A stretch of 64,000 nucleotides of DNA. Origin: Branchiostoma lanceolatum. Taxonomy: Eukaryota; Chordata; Leptocardii; Amphioxiformes; Branchiostomatidae. The position numbers were made by a program, and so were the translations under genes. The notes under the pieces were generated by a model. It did no database searches. It saw only the letters and a program-made list of their open reading frames with translations, and was not told where the DNA came from. Location: assembly GCF_035083965.1 (NCBI RefSeq), contig NC_089724.1, forward strand, positions 17,991,974-18,055,973, written 5' to 3'. Of the stretch, positions 1-12,600 are shown in pieces. Every line of letters starts with the position of its first letter. Position 1 is the first letter of the stretch.

Positions 1-600
1 CGAGCTCGGAGGATCTGATTGATTTCCCACAAAGTCATTATGCTAAAGGGACAGCCGTGCCAGTCCAGCTCCTGCCAGAAATTTAGGTCGTCCAGCGAAA
101 ATTCTGACGAGGGCCAAATTAAAACTTGGTCCTGATATCATTAACATTCACATCATAATGATGCGGCCGAAGGATCTGTTGTTCCTTCATTGTGAAGAAT
201 GCAGATGTTTACTGACTTGATTTTGTTATAATCAGTTCTGAGGAATTTTAGCCTGACTTATTATCGAAAAGGCAGTTACTGATAAAGAAAATTTGACGAC
301 TGTTGAAAGAGGATATTTATCTGTACCGTTACATGTGTACTAGTGTACTACAAGTGTTGTAGCTAGATAGTGATGTCATTGTAGGAATGCGCACCACACG
401 AAATAATCAGTTGTCCACTGGTATTATTGGCCTGTCCATCACCCCGGGGTAATAAATGAGCGCTCCCGTACAAAGCTAGATTTGTGAAGATTCAGGGTGG
501 TTGGTTGGAGGGCCAGCCCCTCCCCTCCGAGGCCCTGCATGGGTAATGTGATTGTATTAGAGCCTTCCATCCGCATGTATAAAATATCACGGAAAGCAAG
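1..600. other. Upstream/intronic DNA before the first recognised LDB exon
   Basis: I see no coding exon here. The stretch is either the 5' flank and UTR of the LDB gene, or an intron if the exon at about 648 has an upstream partner outside the window. A purine-rich AAGATGGC context surrounds the candidate start at 601. Confidence 0.4.
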
Positions 601-3600
601 ATGGCAGCTGACCCATTCTTCTCCTCTCCCTTCTCCCCCTTCTACAGACGGCACACTCCCTTCTACTCACAGCCAGACATCAGGATATACGAGTTGAACA
701 AGAGGCTTCAACAGAGGACAGAGGTAACGCTCATCTCTTATCTGTACTGTACATCCTTAGAACAGTACAGGTGACAGTACTTTCTCTCAGATGAAATCTA
801 CATTTGTATACGACTACCAGCCTACGTGTACAATACCAGTCGGTACTGCACGGCCTAATATTGTTAAAAAGAACTGAAAGCATAGTCCTACAGACCTACA
901 TTGTACTCTACTGTACGCGAAAACATTAAGTGTTGCCTATCATATGTGATACAGATTGCTTGTACGTGTACAGTAACAGTGTATGATGCATATGTACACA
1001 TATGTTTACCCCTGGAGGTTGTGTTAGTCCCCCGTGTGCGCCGTTTGACCCCGGCCCGCGTATCGCCCACGAAGTCCGGCCCGGTGTGCGTGATTCCTGT
1101 TATTTATGCGGGGGTAGAATTGACCATGGTGTACACACTGATTGTTACATGGTGGGTAAAGGGGCGAGTCCAGATGAGTTATGAGAAGAGCGTGACAGGA
1201 CAGGTTGGCATGGTGACAGGTATCAGACCAGCGATAGGACACACTTCTGGTGTGAGGTAATGTTTCCATCCAGGTTACATCAGTTCTCTGTCCAACCAAA
1301 ATTTCAGGTTAAGTTAAAAGCCCTGCAAAAAAGGTAATGTTCTTTTTAAAGGAATTTCTTAAAGCATCATGCCTTTTCTATTGGCTGATTTGAATTTTGA
1401 ATGAATTGTTTACTATTTTATAGATTTGATAGGATAATTTTTTTCAGTTGAAAGATCAATATGCACTTTTTCTCTACCTATTTTTGTACATACATGTTTT
1501 ATGTAGATTATACTGATACATACAAAATCTCGTAAAAATCTAATCCATGTATTTCTTGGAATATATGAATTAGTTACATTGTAGGAGCAGATTTTTGTAT
1601 GACACAAACTATGTAAATTAGAAGGAAGTTTGTAAGTTAAAGGAGGCAGTTGAAATTCTATGGACACCTTAGCAATGTACAGATGCTAAATCAGCAAATG
1701 TATGCATTTTCAACAAAAGCTACATAGATATTGGAGTAATATTTATTCAAACCTCAGATGATTTTAATTTCATCATGAGATACACACCCATGCTAGTTTG
1801 GGATGTCACATTTACCGCAACATTCATCAAATTTTTGAAAGCCATGATATATTTCAACGTAGTTTTGTAAATTTCTACCTCTCTTGCAAACCCCAGGTCA
1901 AGTGTTTGTAGCACATTACTAAATCATCTCAAAAATGTGTAAGTACTTGTAATGATAACAGTTTGCACTTTGAAACACCATTACTGTTTCCCCAATCTCA
2001 CCTTGGCATTCTGCCATTACCTGTTTGAAAAGTCACAGATGTCAGATTCAGTTTTGATTTGGTAATCAGTAAATGTGAGATGTGAGCTCCAGCACCATGC
2101 TCACAAATTGGTAAGACCCTCATATATTGCTTAAGCTAAAGTAGACTCTTGTTGGAGGAAAGTGATGTTCAAAGGAAAGTGTACGCTGAGAAATACGTAT
2201 GTTGGACAATGTTGTACGAGCAATTGACGATGATGACAATGTTGTCTCTTCACATCATTGGAAGAATGGTAAAATACATTTACTGTACTCCCATTCTATT
2301 TATTGCCGTAAAATGATTTGATTCTCTCATACCTAGTCAAAGTAGGACTAACTTGATGAAATTGCAGTATGCCTGTAGCACTGGTAGTGATTTGTAATGT
2401 TCATACGATACTCGCATGTCAGATTGTGACACTACGGTTGGGATTGGATCTTACTGGTACTACCGGGCACTAGTATATTGAATAAAACCAACTGTTGCTT
2501 TCCAGGCTACATACAGGTACATGGTAAAATGAACTGTGAATCAATAAATCTCTTCACAAATTTCAATCTTCTCTCCATCAGACTGACTCATATGGAACAC
2601 AGAACCAAAGTCCAAAAGTTTGTCAAGACAATTTACATGTTATCATGTGTATATGTGTATATGTTCATTCTGTGCAATCATTGTGATGAAATAGTGCACC
2701 ATGGCTTTGTGACAGCACCAATGTGATATCTTGTTTCTCATTCCCTTTCAGGAGAATCTCAGAGAGGTGGGTGGAATATTTTATGTTATGAGCAAATAAA
2801 TAGAGTAGAAGAGATCTGTTTCAGTGTGTTGTTCTATATATAACCCTTAGTTTTCAGTGGCATTTGCACCTTGTTATGTGGTGAACTCGAATTTCAGTAT
2901 ATGGATAGAGGATTAGATAGGCCTCTGTAGGTTGTACATTTATAGACTGGCTCAAGTAGACAGAGGCTATTCAAGGTGATCCAAAATCTACTCGTTCGTT
3001 GAATGTTTTATATCGACAAAGTGCACATTTCTTGTGTTAAAAGTATTATAAGCAATATCACTGTCAGTAAATGATTTTCTTGCTTGAACTGAAGTTTTCT
3101 CTCTGATTCTTTTTTGGATGCAATGTTCCCTTGTCATAATGGCTGCAAATTATACTTTACCCTAAAGTACATGTATATGTACCTGTATGGAAGTAAAATA
3201 TGTATACTAAGTCTATTTCCCCATACAGACACAATTTTACCTAGAAAGAAAGCTGCTTTGATGTGGCTTGCAGTATGAGTAGAAGTCTTCTTCGTAGCAG
3301 ATAAAACAGACAGTTGACTTATTTCTGCCCAAGAAAGCCATTTGGCTATGGGCCATCAAGTCTGTGGGATCGATATTTCTGCAACCTCTGTGACACACAC
3401 AAGCTAACATGTAGGGGAAGGGTCATTCTTATCTTTATCTGGTGCAAGGATGAAGCAGGAAAGGGATTATCCATTTTCATCGTAAGAGGGGGCTTTTCCC
3501 TTCCAAAAGTCTTTTATTATCAATTTATCAAACTTTAATCTAAAGGAAATGCAACTTTTGGTGCTTAAAAAAAGAATGCCTTTTCTTGTCTTCTGACTTT

Positions 3601-6600
3601 TATTTGATAGATAGGTAAGATTTTATTCCAGGCAATTTTCAAGCTACTGTTTGTGCACTTAGGACCTTGAACTGCTTCAAGCCGTGCAGAGTGTGGTAGT
3701 AATGATGATGTATGTTTGTTCATCAACAGGACAGTGACAACTTGTGGTGGGACGCTTTCGCAACAGAATTCTTTGAGGATGATGCAACATTAACATTGTC
3801 CTTCTGTTTGGAGGATGGACCAAAGAGATACAGTAAGTTATGTCAGACAGTATGCTTACATGTTCATGTTCTGTTTTCTAGTACTGTTGACAGGCAACCC
3901 ATTTTTGGTCTCAGAATAAGTGAAGCAAAGATTTGCAATATCCGACATGTACTTTATACTACATATGGTTGATTTTATTAAAGGTATCCATTTTTTTTTT
4001 ACTTCGTCCATATTTTGTTATTCATACGTTGAGATGAATCTAATGTAAGCTGACTTTTCTTCTATAAGTAATTATTTTACTGATTGGTGCAGAGATATCA
4101 CAACTAGAGAAACAAAGGTAGATGTAAAAGCAACAGAGAATGGAGAGGTATAGATTGCTTGGGGTGTAACTGCTCTTACGACTGCACATCGAGCAAGATT
4201 ATCATATGGAGACTGCACCCCTAAGCCTCTTTGCACTCGAGTGCTTCTGCACTGCTTGACCCTCGATCCATTTGGATGAACAAATTTTCAAGGTCAAAGC
4301 TTTGGTGTCATGTCACGTCATATATTAGCATGAACGTTCATCTATATATATATATATGTTGGTAAATAACATTGTTGAAAAGTTGAACTAGTTTCCAACA
4401 CAAAGAGATCACATGTCCATAGTGCATTGGGGTCAGTTATCATGATGAAGACTAGAGGTCTGGAGTCTGGACAGAAATTCTGCTCGTTGTGTTGGAAACT
4501 ATTCCAAAATGACGTCATACGTTAGTGTGGTGTTGCAAAAGCCAAGGTTACAAAGAGGCTTACGAAATCACTGTTACGGCAAACATGCACAGGCACAATA
4601 TAGCATGTCTTGGATGTCCTGTAAGGGGTGTTGTTTGGGACATATTTTGGGGGGAATTCATGTTTACCACAGTCTCATGTTCCTAAGGGTGGATGTAAAG
4701 ATGGTATTGGTCACTATTCGGATTGGATATGCTCAATTGGTTTGTTTGTAGAAGGCCAATCCAAGTTGAGATTTCTCCATCCCAGAACATGGTGGATGAG
4801 TCCTTTAGACACCCCAAGGTTATATGAACCCTGTGGTTGCATGCGAGACATTCTATATGTTAACCTGTGCCTGTTTGTCCATGCCTAGTCGCCCCCAGTA
4901 GCCCCCCATTCCTTCAGGGGTGGCACTTTGAGGACGAGGGAGGCATAAAGCAGTACAGTAAGTTGGGTATTACTTATATTACATGAAAAATTGACAGATT
5001 TCATTGGCATTCAAATTTTTTTAAAACATAAGTAAAGGTTTACCACCGTGGCATCTGGTAAGGTTCAGAGTGAACATGGTAAGTTCTAGAAGTGGTTTGA
5101 AACAAATTGCAGGTAGCCAAACCCCTCTGCAAAAAAACGTGGTGCATTTGGTTTAATTGTCAAGCTCTTTCTTTCCTAGGGCAAGTATTGTAACAAATTA
5201 TATCTGTAAATAGAAATTTGCTTCTAATAGAAGTTCTATTGACAAGTTCTTGAATGCTTAAGCTGGGTAAGAAATAAACTCATGCAAACTGCAATTTGCA
5301 GATAGAGATGAATGTATGAGGTAAGGTAATGTAGAAATGTGCTGTAGTTCAAGACTGAATGCTGTGTTATGAATCTCTTTACTGAAACTGCAGCATGCTT
5401 GTGCTGGTGTCTTATAACTTTGTTCAAAAGATAGTGCCACTTTGAAAAACATTGTCCTTTTATTTATTTTCAGGCATAGAAGACAGTCTTTTGACAGAAT
5501 TAAAAGATAAAAATGTCCATGGTGCAGGGCTGATAGCTTTCTTTCCACCCAGAGCACATAATCTCAATACTCCATGGCCCATCACTTCAGAAAATCTTTG
5601 TGACCTTGAGTGTGCAGCTCCAGAATTCGTTGTTCCTTACTTTAAATTCTGCATGCATAACACAAGTAGCTCCTGTGGGAGACCCTAAAGAGAGATTAGA
5701 TTTATCAGTTTGTGTAAGCAGAGAAGTACACTTTGTCTTTAAGTAATTCTTGTAAGTGAAAATCGGATTAATCTATACTTAATTATATATTGCCAAGCCA
5801 TTGGTAATGCCATATCAGCATGGTCACAATTTACGATCCATGTTTGTCGAACATGTTGGTCATAATATCCTTTATGAAACGGTTCCAGTATGTGTATGTG
5901 TGTGTATCAAAGTTTTGGAGTGGATTGTTTTTAGCAGTTTCATTTAGATCATATATCCTCATTGCTTTTTGGTCATGCACATGAAGATCAAGACATCGAG
6001 CATGTAATTTTTTTTCCGTTACATGAAAAATTGTAAATCACCATTGAATTGTAAGTCATCAATATATTTCAGCTGAAATTTGATAAAAGTCGATACACAA
6101 TTCACACAAATGTAATTGCTATACTTAAGTAGATCTTAATTTTCAAGGTTTGGGAGGGACAAGCTTCATACTCGTTATCAGAAGAGAGATCTAATCCCGC
6201 CAAATGCTTCCCCAGATTGCTGTGATTTGTACCCCTGCTAGGCTAACACAGAAGTGCTGGCAAAGATGAATGGACATCATTCCCCTTGTACATGTAGTAA
6301 TAGCCATAACACAGAATGATAGAAAGGGGGGATCCTGATAATGGTCTTTTGTTGGAAAATAATGGAGCTGCATGAACAAATACATGCACTACAACACCAA
6401 TATATGGGAACTGGACTGATAACAGGTTATAACACTGCACCTAGACTATGATGGGGGGGGGGGGGGCAAAGGTTTCTAATTTTGATGCCCACAAATTTTG
6501 TTTTTAACTGCAAATGGTAGACAGGTTATGGTTACATGCTTGTATTTCATGCTGTAAAAGGGGAACTAAATGTAAATGTGTTCCTTTGAACCTGAAATCC

Positions 6601-9600
6601 CACAGGTTTTAGGTAGGTTATCACTTTTAATTTCTCACAGGGTATGAGACTGATCATTGAGGTTCAAACTTCCATCCTTCAACAGTTTCAGTTGCATGAC
6701 GTCATTTGTCTTTGTTATGGAATCCTACTGTACACGTAAGCCAAAATATGCAGTCATTCATAACTATAGTCTGTGCAAAGAAGCAGCATTTACTAGTATC
6801 TGTTTTTCAACTTCAAATGATAAGAGTACCGTATTCTCTTATGCCCGATCATGGTATTTCATAATTGCTCACTCATTTGTTCAGCTTTTGGAATTGATTT
6901 CTCTATTATTTTAGGTTTTCATGTACCTGTTTTTAATGTCTCTGATTTTTGAAGAGTCAATTCATTTTCACAAGTTTTTTGTTTTTTGGTAGTAGATCCA
7001 ATATTTTTTAAATCATTTTTAAAGATGCTGGTTGTGAACCTTGCTAGTATACATGTAGAAGAAAGTTGAATATTCCCAAGCAGCACTTTAGTATTCCAAA
7101 CTGTGAAGGGGCCAGAATTTTGTATTTTTCCTGGGTGTTTTTAAGTGGCAGGCAGCGGCAGCCCCAGGGGAATGAATCAATCTGTGCTGTATGCATGTTG
7201 CATGAAGCTCCCTGGTAGATATTGACCATTGCCATCAGCAGATGGGACTAGAATACTAATGAGGCTGCTTCAAGTCTGTTCTCTGTTTCATGGGAACGTT
7301 GGGCAGAGACCTTTTGTCTTGTCCTCCGTATTTTGAAACGTAAGGCTGAGACTTTTGTCTACGTCTTCCATATTTTGGTAATCTTTGTGAAATTAGAAAT
7401 TCAGGGATATTTTATCTCCAGGATGGGATAGCGCTGTCCTAGGGATATTTTATCTTCAAGTGAAATAGCATTGTCCAAGGACATAATGTGCATATGCAGC
7501 ACTACGGGCAATCAACCTGGCTGGGGAATTGTTTCTATTTATCAATAATCATTGGCAAAGTCAACTGTCAACAATAGACACCTTTAAACCCTGGACCAGC
7601 AAGAGTTTTCTTGTGGTTATGGGGTTAGCAAAAGGAAGAATGAAGGGGCTGTCTGTGCCAGTCTTTTTCTACCGCCTCTTGCATGTAGAAAATGAAGTGC
7701 CTTGTAACAGAATTAGCCAGGAAATCTAGCTCTATGTCATGCTACATGTAGAGAATCAGCTGGTGCTTTATCACACATTTTGTGCCATTTCAGACGACTC
7801 CTGATAAAACAATAGCTGTCTCTTATAGAAACACCTCCCTTGATAAAGATTTTTATCAGCCCTCACTTAGTGAGAGCGGCAGAAGGTCACAAAACAACAT
7901 GACAAATTGATATAAGATACACAGACACAGTGCTGTTTTGTAGAGAAAGGGAACATGGGGTGAACAATGTCAAAGTCATTACCTATATCCCTCTACCCCT
8001 ACTGGTGTATTACAATATGAATCTCAAAGATTGTTTATTTCCCTCGTGTTCTGCAGCAATCGGTAGGACGCTGATCCCGCGGTACTTCAGAACGATATTC
8101 GAGGGGGGCGTGACGGACCTGTACTTCACCTTGAAGCACCCGAAAGAGTCTTTCCACAACACCTTCATCACCTTGGACTGTGAGAACACCACCATGACCA
8201 CTCACCATGGCAAACCCACCTTTACAAAGGTACACTTATTCAAGTGTCATCAGAAGTCCTTGTGTACTCAACTAATGATATAAACTAGCTCTGCCTACCA
8301 ACTCTAAGTATCACACTTACATATCACCAATTGTACATGGTGTGCATATGGTTTAAGTGTCATTGTCAATGTCATTTTTCTGAGAGCTAAGTAAGTAGAC
8401 TCTGATCAATTGCTATGTACATTGAAGTATTTTAAACCTTGGATTATTTCTCATGGAATGAAAGCATGTGATACTGACACACCATAATCTTCTGAGACCA
8501 GAGGGTACCTTCACCAACAAATCTTGGCACAAAAAAGGTGTACAATGTACATGTTACAGTTTGCATTTGAAATAATCTGAACATGGTCACTTAACCCAGT
8601 AATAGAGCAGGATAAGCAGTTCTTTTTGGGAGGATTGATTTTGCCATTACAAAGTGGTTGACACAACATAAAACATTGGTCCTTGGAAAACCATCATGTT
8701 CATACCATATCGTCACTTGTCTGTATCCTAAGCACATTGATCTATTACATGTATGTACATGATCAGTGTTAATACCAGTGGCTCACCTGTTGTCTCCCCT
8801 GCCTGGGTACCTGCACAGGTGTGTACAGATGGAAGGCTGATGTTGGAGTTCACCTACGACGACCTGATGAGAATTAAGAACTGGCACTTTGCCATCAGAC
8901 AGCACACAGAGATGATCCCCCGCAGTGTTATAGCCATGCACGTCAGTACCATCTCCTTTCTTACACACACATGCCATTTATTAGTGTCTTCACAATATCT
9001 AACAAAGGAGGAATGACTCAAAATTTAGAGGATGTTGCTCTGTAGGAAGATATGTCTGGAATATTTTATTAAATGTCAACATAATAGCTTAAAACGTCTG
9101 AAGTGAGAACTGTTAGGAAAATTTAAGGACCTACCTTGCATGTCTTGAGGTGCTAAAAGATATCTTTATTGTATTTCCATGCATTTCTTTTGAGACATAT
9201 AGTATATTCCAAGGAATTCAGCCCTGGCAGAAATGATTACAACAGAGATTTGTTTCTGTTTCCGGTTAGTTTTGAATTTGTACATGTAATATTAGAGACT
9301 ATTTTTTTTGTATTGTCTGTTCCATCTTTAGGACCCTGCCATGTTGGAACAGCTGTCCAAGAACATCACACGACAGGGTCTCACCAGCTTCACACTCAAC
9401 TATCTCAGGGTATGCCGCCAGTACAGTCATCATCATATCCACGTTAGACCTAATCATGTTTAAGTATCAACTTAGGCTTAGCAACTGCATGCATCATTTT
9501 TGTTGCTATGAATTATATCTTTCCAAATTCATACTCTGTTGTTAACATGTAGGTTCTGTTGAAGTTCATTTATATGCAAATGTCGTTCAAACTTGAATGT

Positions 9601-12600
9601 CTGGTTCACATTGATTTAGCCATGTCAAGTACAAGTTTTAACATTATGAGAATGTTACCTTTTTCAGTATAAGAATACTAGTAAGCTGTTGTGAAATCTG
9701 TTACTTCCAACAGTTATTATGATAGGATATTGGAGTTTTCTTTATACACATCTAGTAAATCTCACCTGCTAACGTTTCAGTGTCTCTCAGACACCTTCCT
9801 CAGAGCTTCTGACCGGAGAGCTGCTTCACAATCCCTAACGTAGCTATGATACAGAGTATGTCCTGTTCCCTGAAAGTCTGGTGTGTTGTTTTCAGCTTTG
9901 TGTGATCCTGGAGCCGATGCAGGAGCTGATGTCCCGGCACAAGGCGTACGGGCTGAACCCGCGGGACTGTCTCAAGACAACCCTGTTCCAGAAGTGGCAG
10001 CGCATGGTCGCTCCGCCAGGTAAGTTTCTGCACTTAACCTTACTCCAAAGGGCTGTTTCTTCTAGAAAAGGCATTAATTGTATCTTTGTAGCTGAATTGC
10101 TGGGCTCTGTGGACTACAACTATATGACTGGTTAATTTTATTTTTTGGCAATGACCTTTTTGTTATCTTCTTGTAACCAAGTGATATGTGATGTCTTGCA
10201 TGCAAATTGATTGATTGAAAGAAACAGTTTATTTGAACTTTCAAAACTTAACATTTCTTGCTTGTTGTTGTACAACATACATGGTGGTGCCATCATATTT
10301 CCCATCATTGAATTTCATAGTCATTGACGTCTAATGTTACATCAACATTACAGTATTACGCAATCTGATGGTTCTTGATATATGATTCTGCTACCTTTTG
10401 ATAAGAATGAACTCTACACCACAGCAAACACAGAACGTCCTCCCAGCAAACGGAGAAAGCGGAAGGCGTCTCAGAGCGGCCAGGGCAGTGGCAACAGCAG
10501 TAACAACCAGTCAGGGGGAGGGGGATCCAAGAAGAAGTTCCCTACAGCAGGGGTAGGTCCTTCTGTAGTTTCATGTCTTTTTTCCTTTTTAATGTAGAAT
10601 TAATGGCAAAATCAGTCAGAAAAGCAGAATTTAAGAAAAAGATTTGTTCCCTACCAACAGTAGCAGTAGTAGTGGAATGTATTGTTCCGGCATAAGATCC
10701 AGTGGGAATGACATACCCTTACGGCCTTAGTAATACACCCACCTACCTATATTGGATTGATAAACCTTACAACTAAGCGCCATTAGTGCAAGAAGTACAG
10801 TGTAGAATACAATAAAGATTTCTACAAGTCTTAGAATGTAGCACAAGTTTGGGAGTCATTCGTTACTTGTATTACGTAGTTAGTCGTTTCTTTGATGGTG
10901 GTTGGTTAGTTAAGTACCTGGGTGTCTGTATTTTTTGGTCATGTTCCTGTGGAACAAAAATGAAACTTGTATCCTCACTCTAAAGAACTACAAAAGTCTA
11001 CAAATTTTTATATGCACCATAAAGTAACACATATTACAAGTCATAATCATTGAATCGTGATGCAACAAGAAGCGCTACTTTGTATGCCAGCTTTGGAGTA
11101 ATATTCTCAGACATACACGTACATGTGTGTTCCCACTATAGATTGAAGGCACTTGTTATCAGTACTAGAATCGATTCCTATCAGTTCATGGATGGCAAAT
11201 TTTCCATAGAATGCCTTTCTCGACAAATGAGCCTGCATGTGGTAAACGGTAGCTTTGACTGATCTTCAACTGAATGACTGAGTTCTTGAAAAGAAGGTCA
11301 CTACAGTATAGAATGCGCAAATTATGGCAATGTTTGATAAGTTATGTGCCTTACATAGCACATGGATGTAAACATACTTCATCTGTGTTGTTTGCTCATC
11401 GTCATTCTACTGTTTCCTGTCCATCATGACAATACCTGTCTGCAATTTACATGTCAATCACCAGGTGTCTCTTCTGTACCATAACTGAACCCTTCAAGAG
11501 CCCTCAATGCCATGAGATTTGCCACAGCCTAAAGCATTCATGTGCAAAGCTGTAGATGTAAACAGCAGCAGGACATGGAGGCAAAGTTGTTTCAAGGGAT
11601 TGGGTCAGTGTAACAGTGGAGAGTAGCACTTTTTTTTAAATACAGGAAGTCGTTATGTTGTAGGATTTTTTTAATATTGTACTTTTTTATTGAATTCACC
11701 CGTTTTACCAATTTTTGTGTCACCTGAATAAACTCAATAGAACATGAATCAAAAACCAGATGAAATTGCAGGACACGGAAATACATGTATGCATTCATAG
11801 CCTGTAAAACTCAACTGCAATATTCAGATTTTTGGGTCCCACTTACATTATGTTCCCAATAGGTTTCCAGTAGTGCTGATGTGTGTATTCATGATTGTGT
11901 TTCTATTTCATTGTAGCGCAAGCGATCTGCAGAAAGCGACCTGGTCCTTCCTTTGGACGAGGTACGCATGCAAATTCACTCTTGATGTATCTTCTTTTCT
12001 CGTAACACTCCTTTGTAACATTTCTTTTCCGGATCCTCTAAAACTTTGTAGTCTTGCTCCATGCCATTGTTCTGTGTGTATTAGTACAACTCACCACTAC
12101 TCAATTAACAGTACAGTCACTGTCCTTTCTCAGTTTCTCACTCAGTTTGTTGTTATTGGTATGAATGTCGCCACTGGTCGTGACCCAATCCCTGTCAATA
12201 AAGTAACGTTGTCTACTTGTCCCACACAACTGTCAACATGTCATTGTGGACATTTTTGTGAAATTCTCCTCAAGTCATATGTTCATTTTTTAGACATTTC
12301 CAAATCTTGTCACTCTATAGAAGGCTGAACTAGGCAGATTAATGAAAACTTTGGCAACAAAGTTAGATGTTTCTCGATGAATGTATAAACAATTCCAACA
12401 GTTTCTCACATCAGTAGGAATATAAGGTTCAGGATCTGAAGCCTGGCAAAGACTTTGCTCCCCAATATTAATAACTAAATATCAAACCTGTCTTTGATAC
12501 AGTTCCTAAGAAACCATCACCGTATGATATCTGATTGTTCAAAGTGAAGGCCGGGTAGCTATTGGCTAATTTTGAAGTGACTGACAAGCCTATCTGTTTG

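Noticed and set aside
11873..12328. 151-codon frame with Cys/Ser-rich sequence
   Set aside because: It overlaps LDB exon 8 in another frame and runs into intron sequence; no known domain or splice structure.
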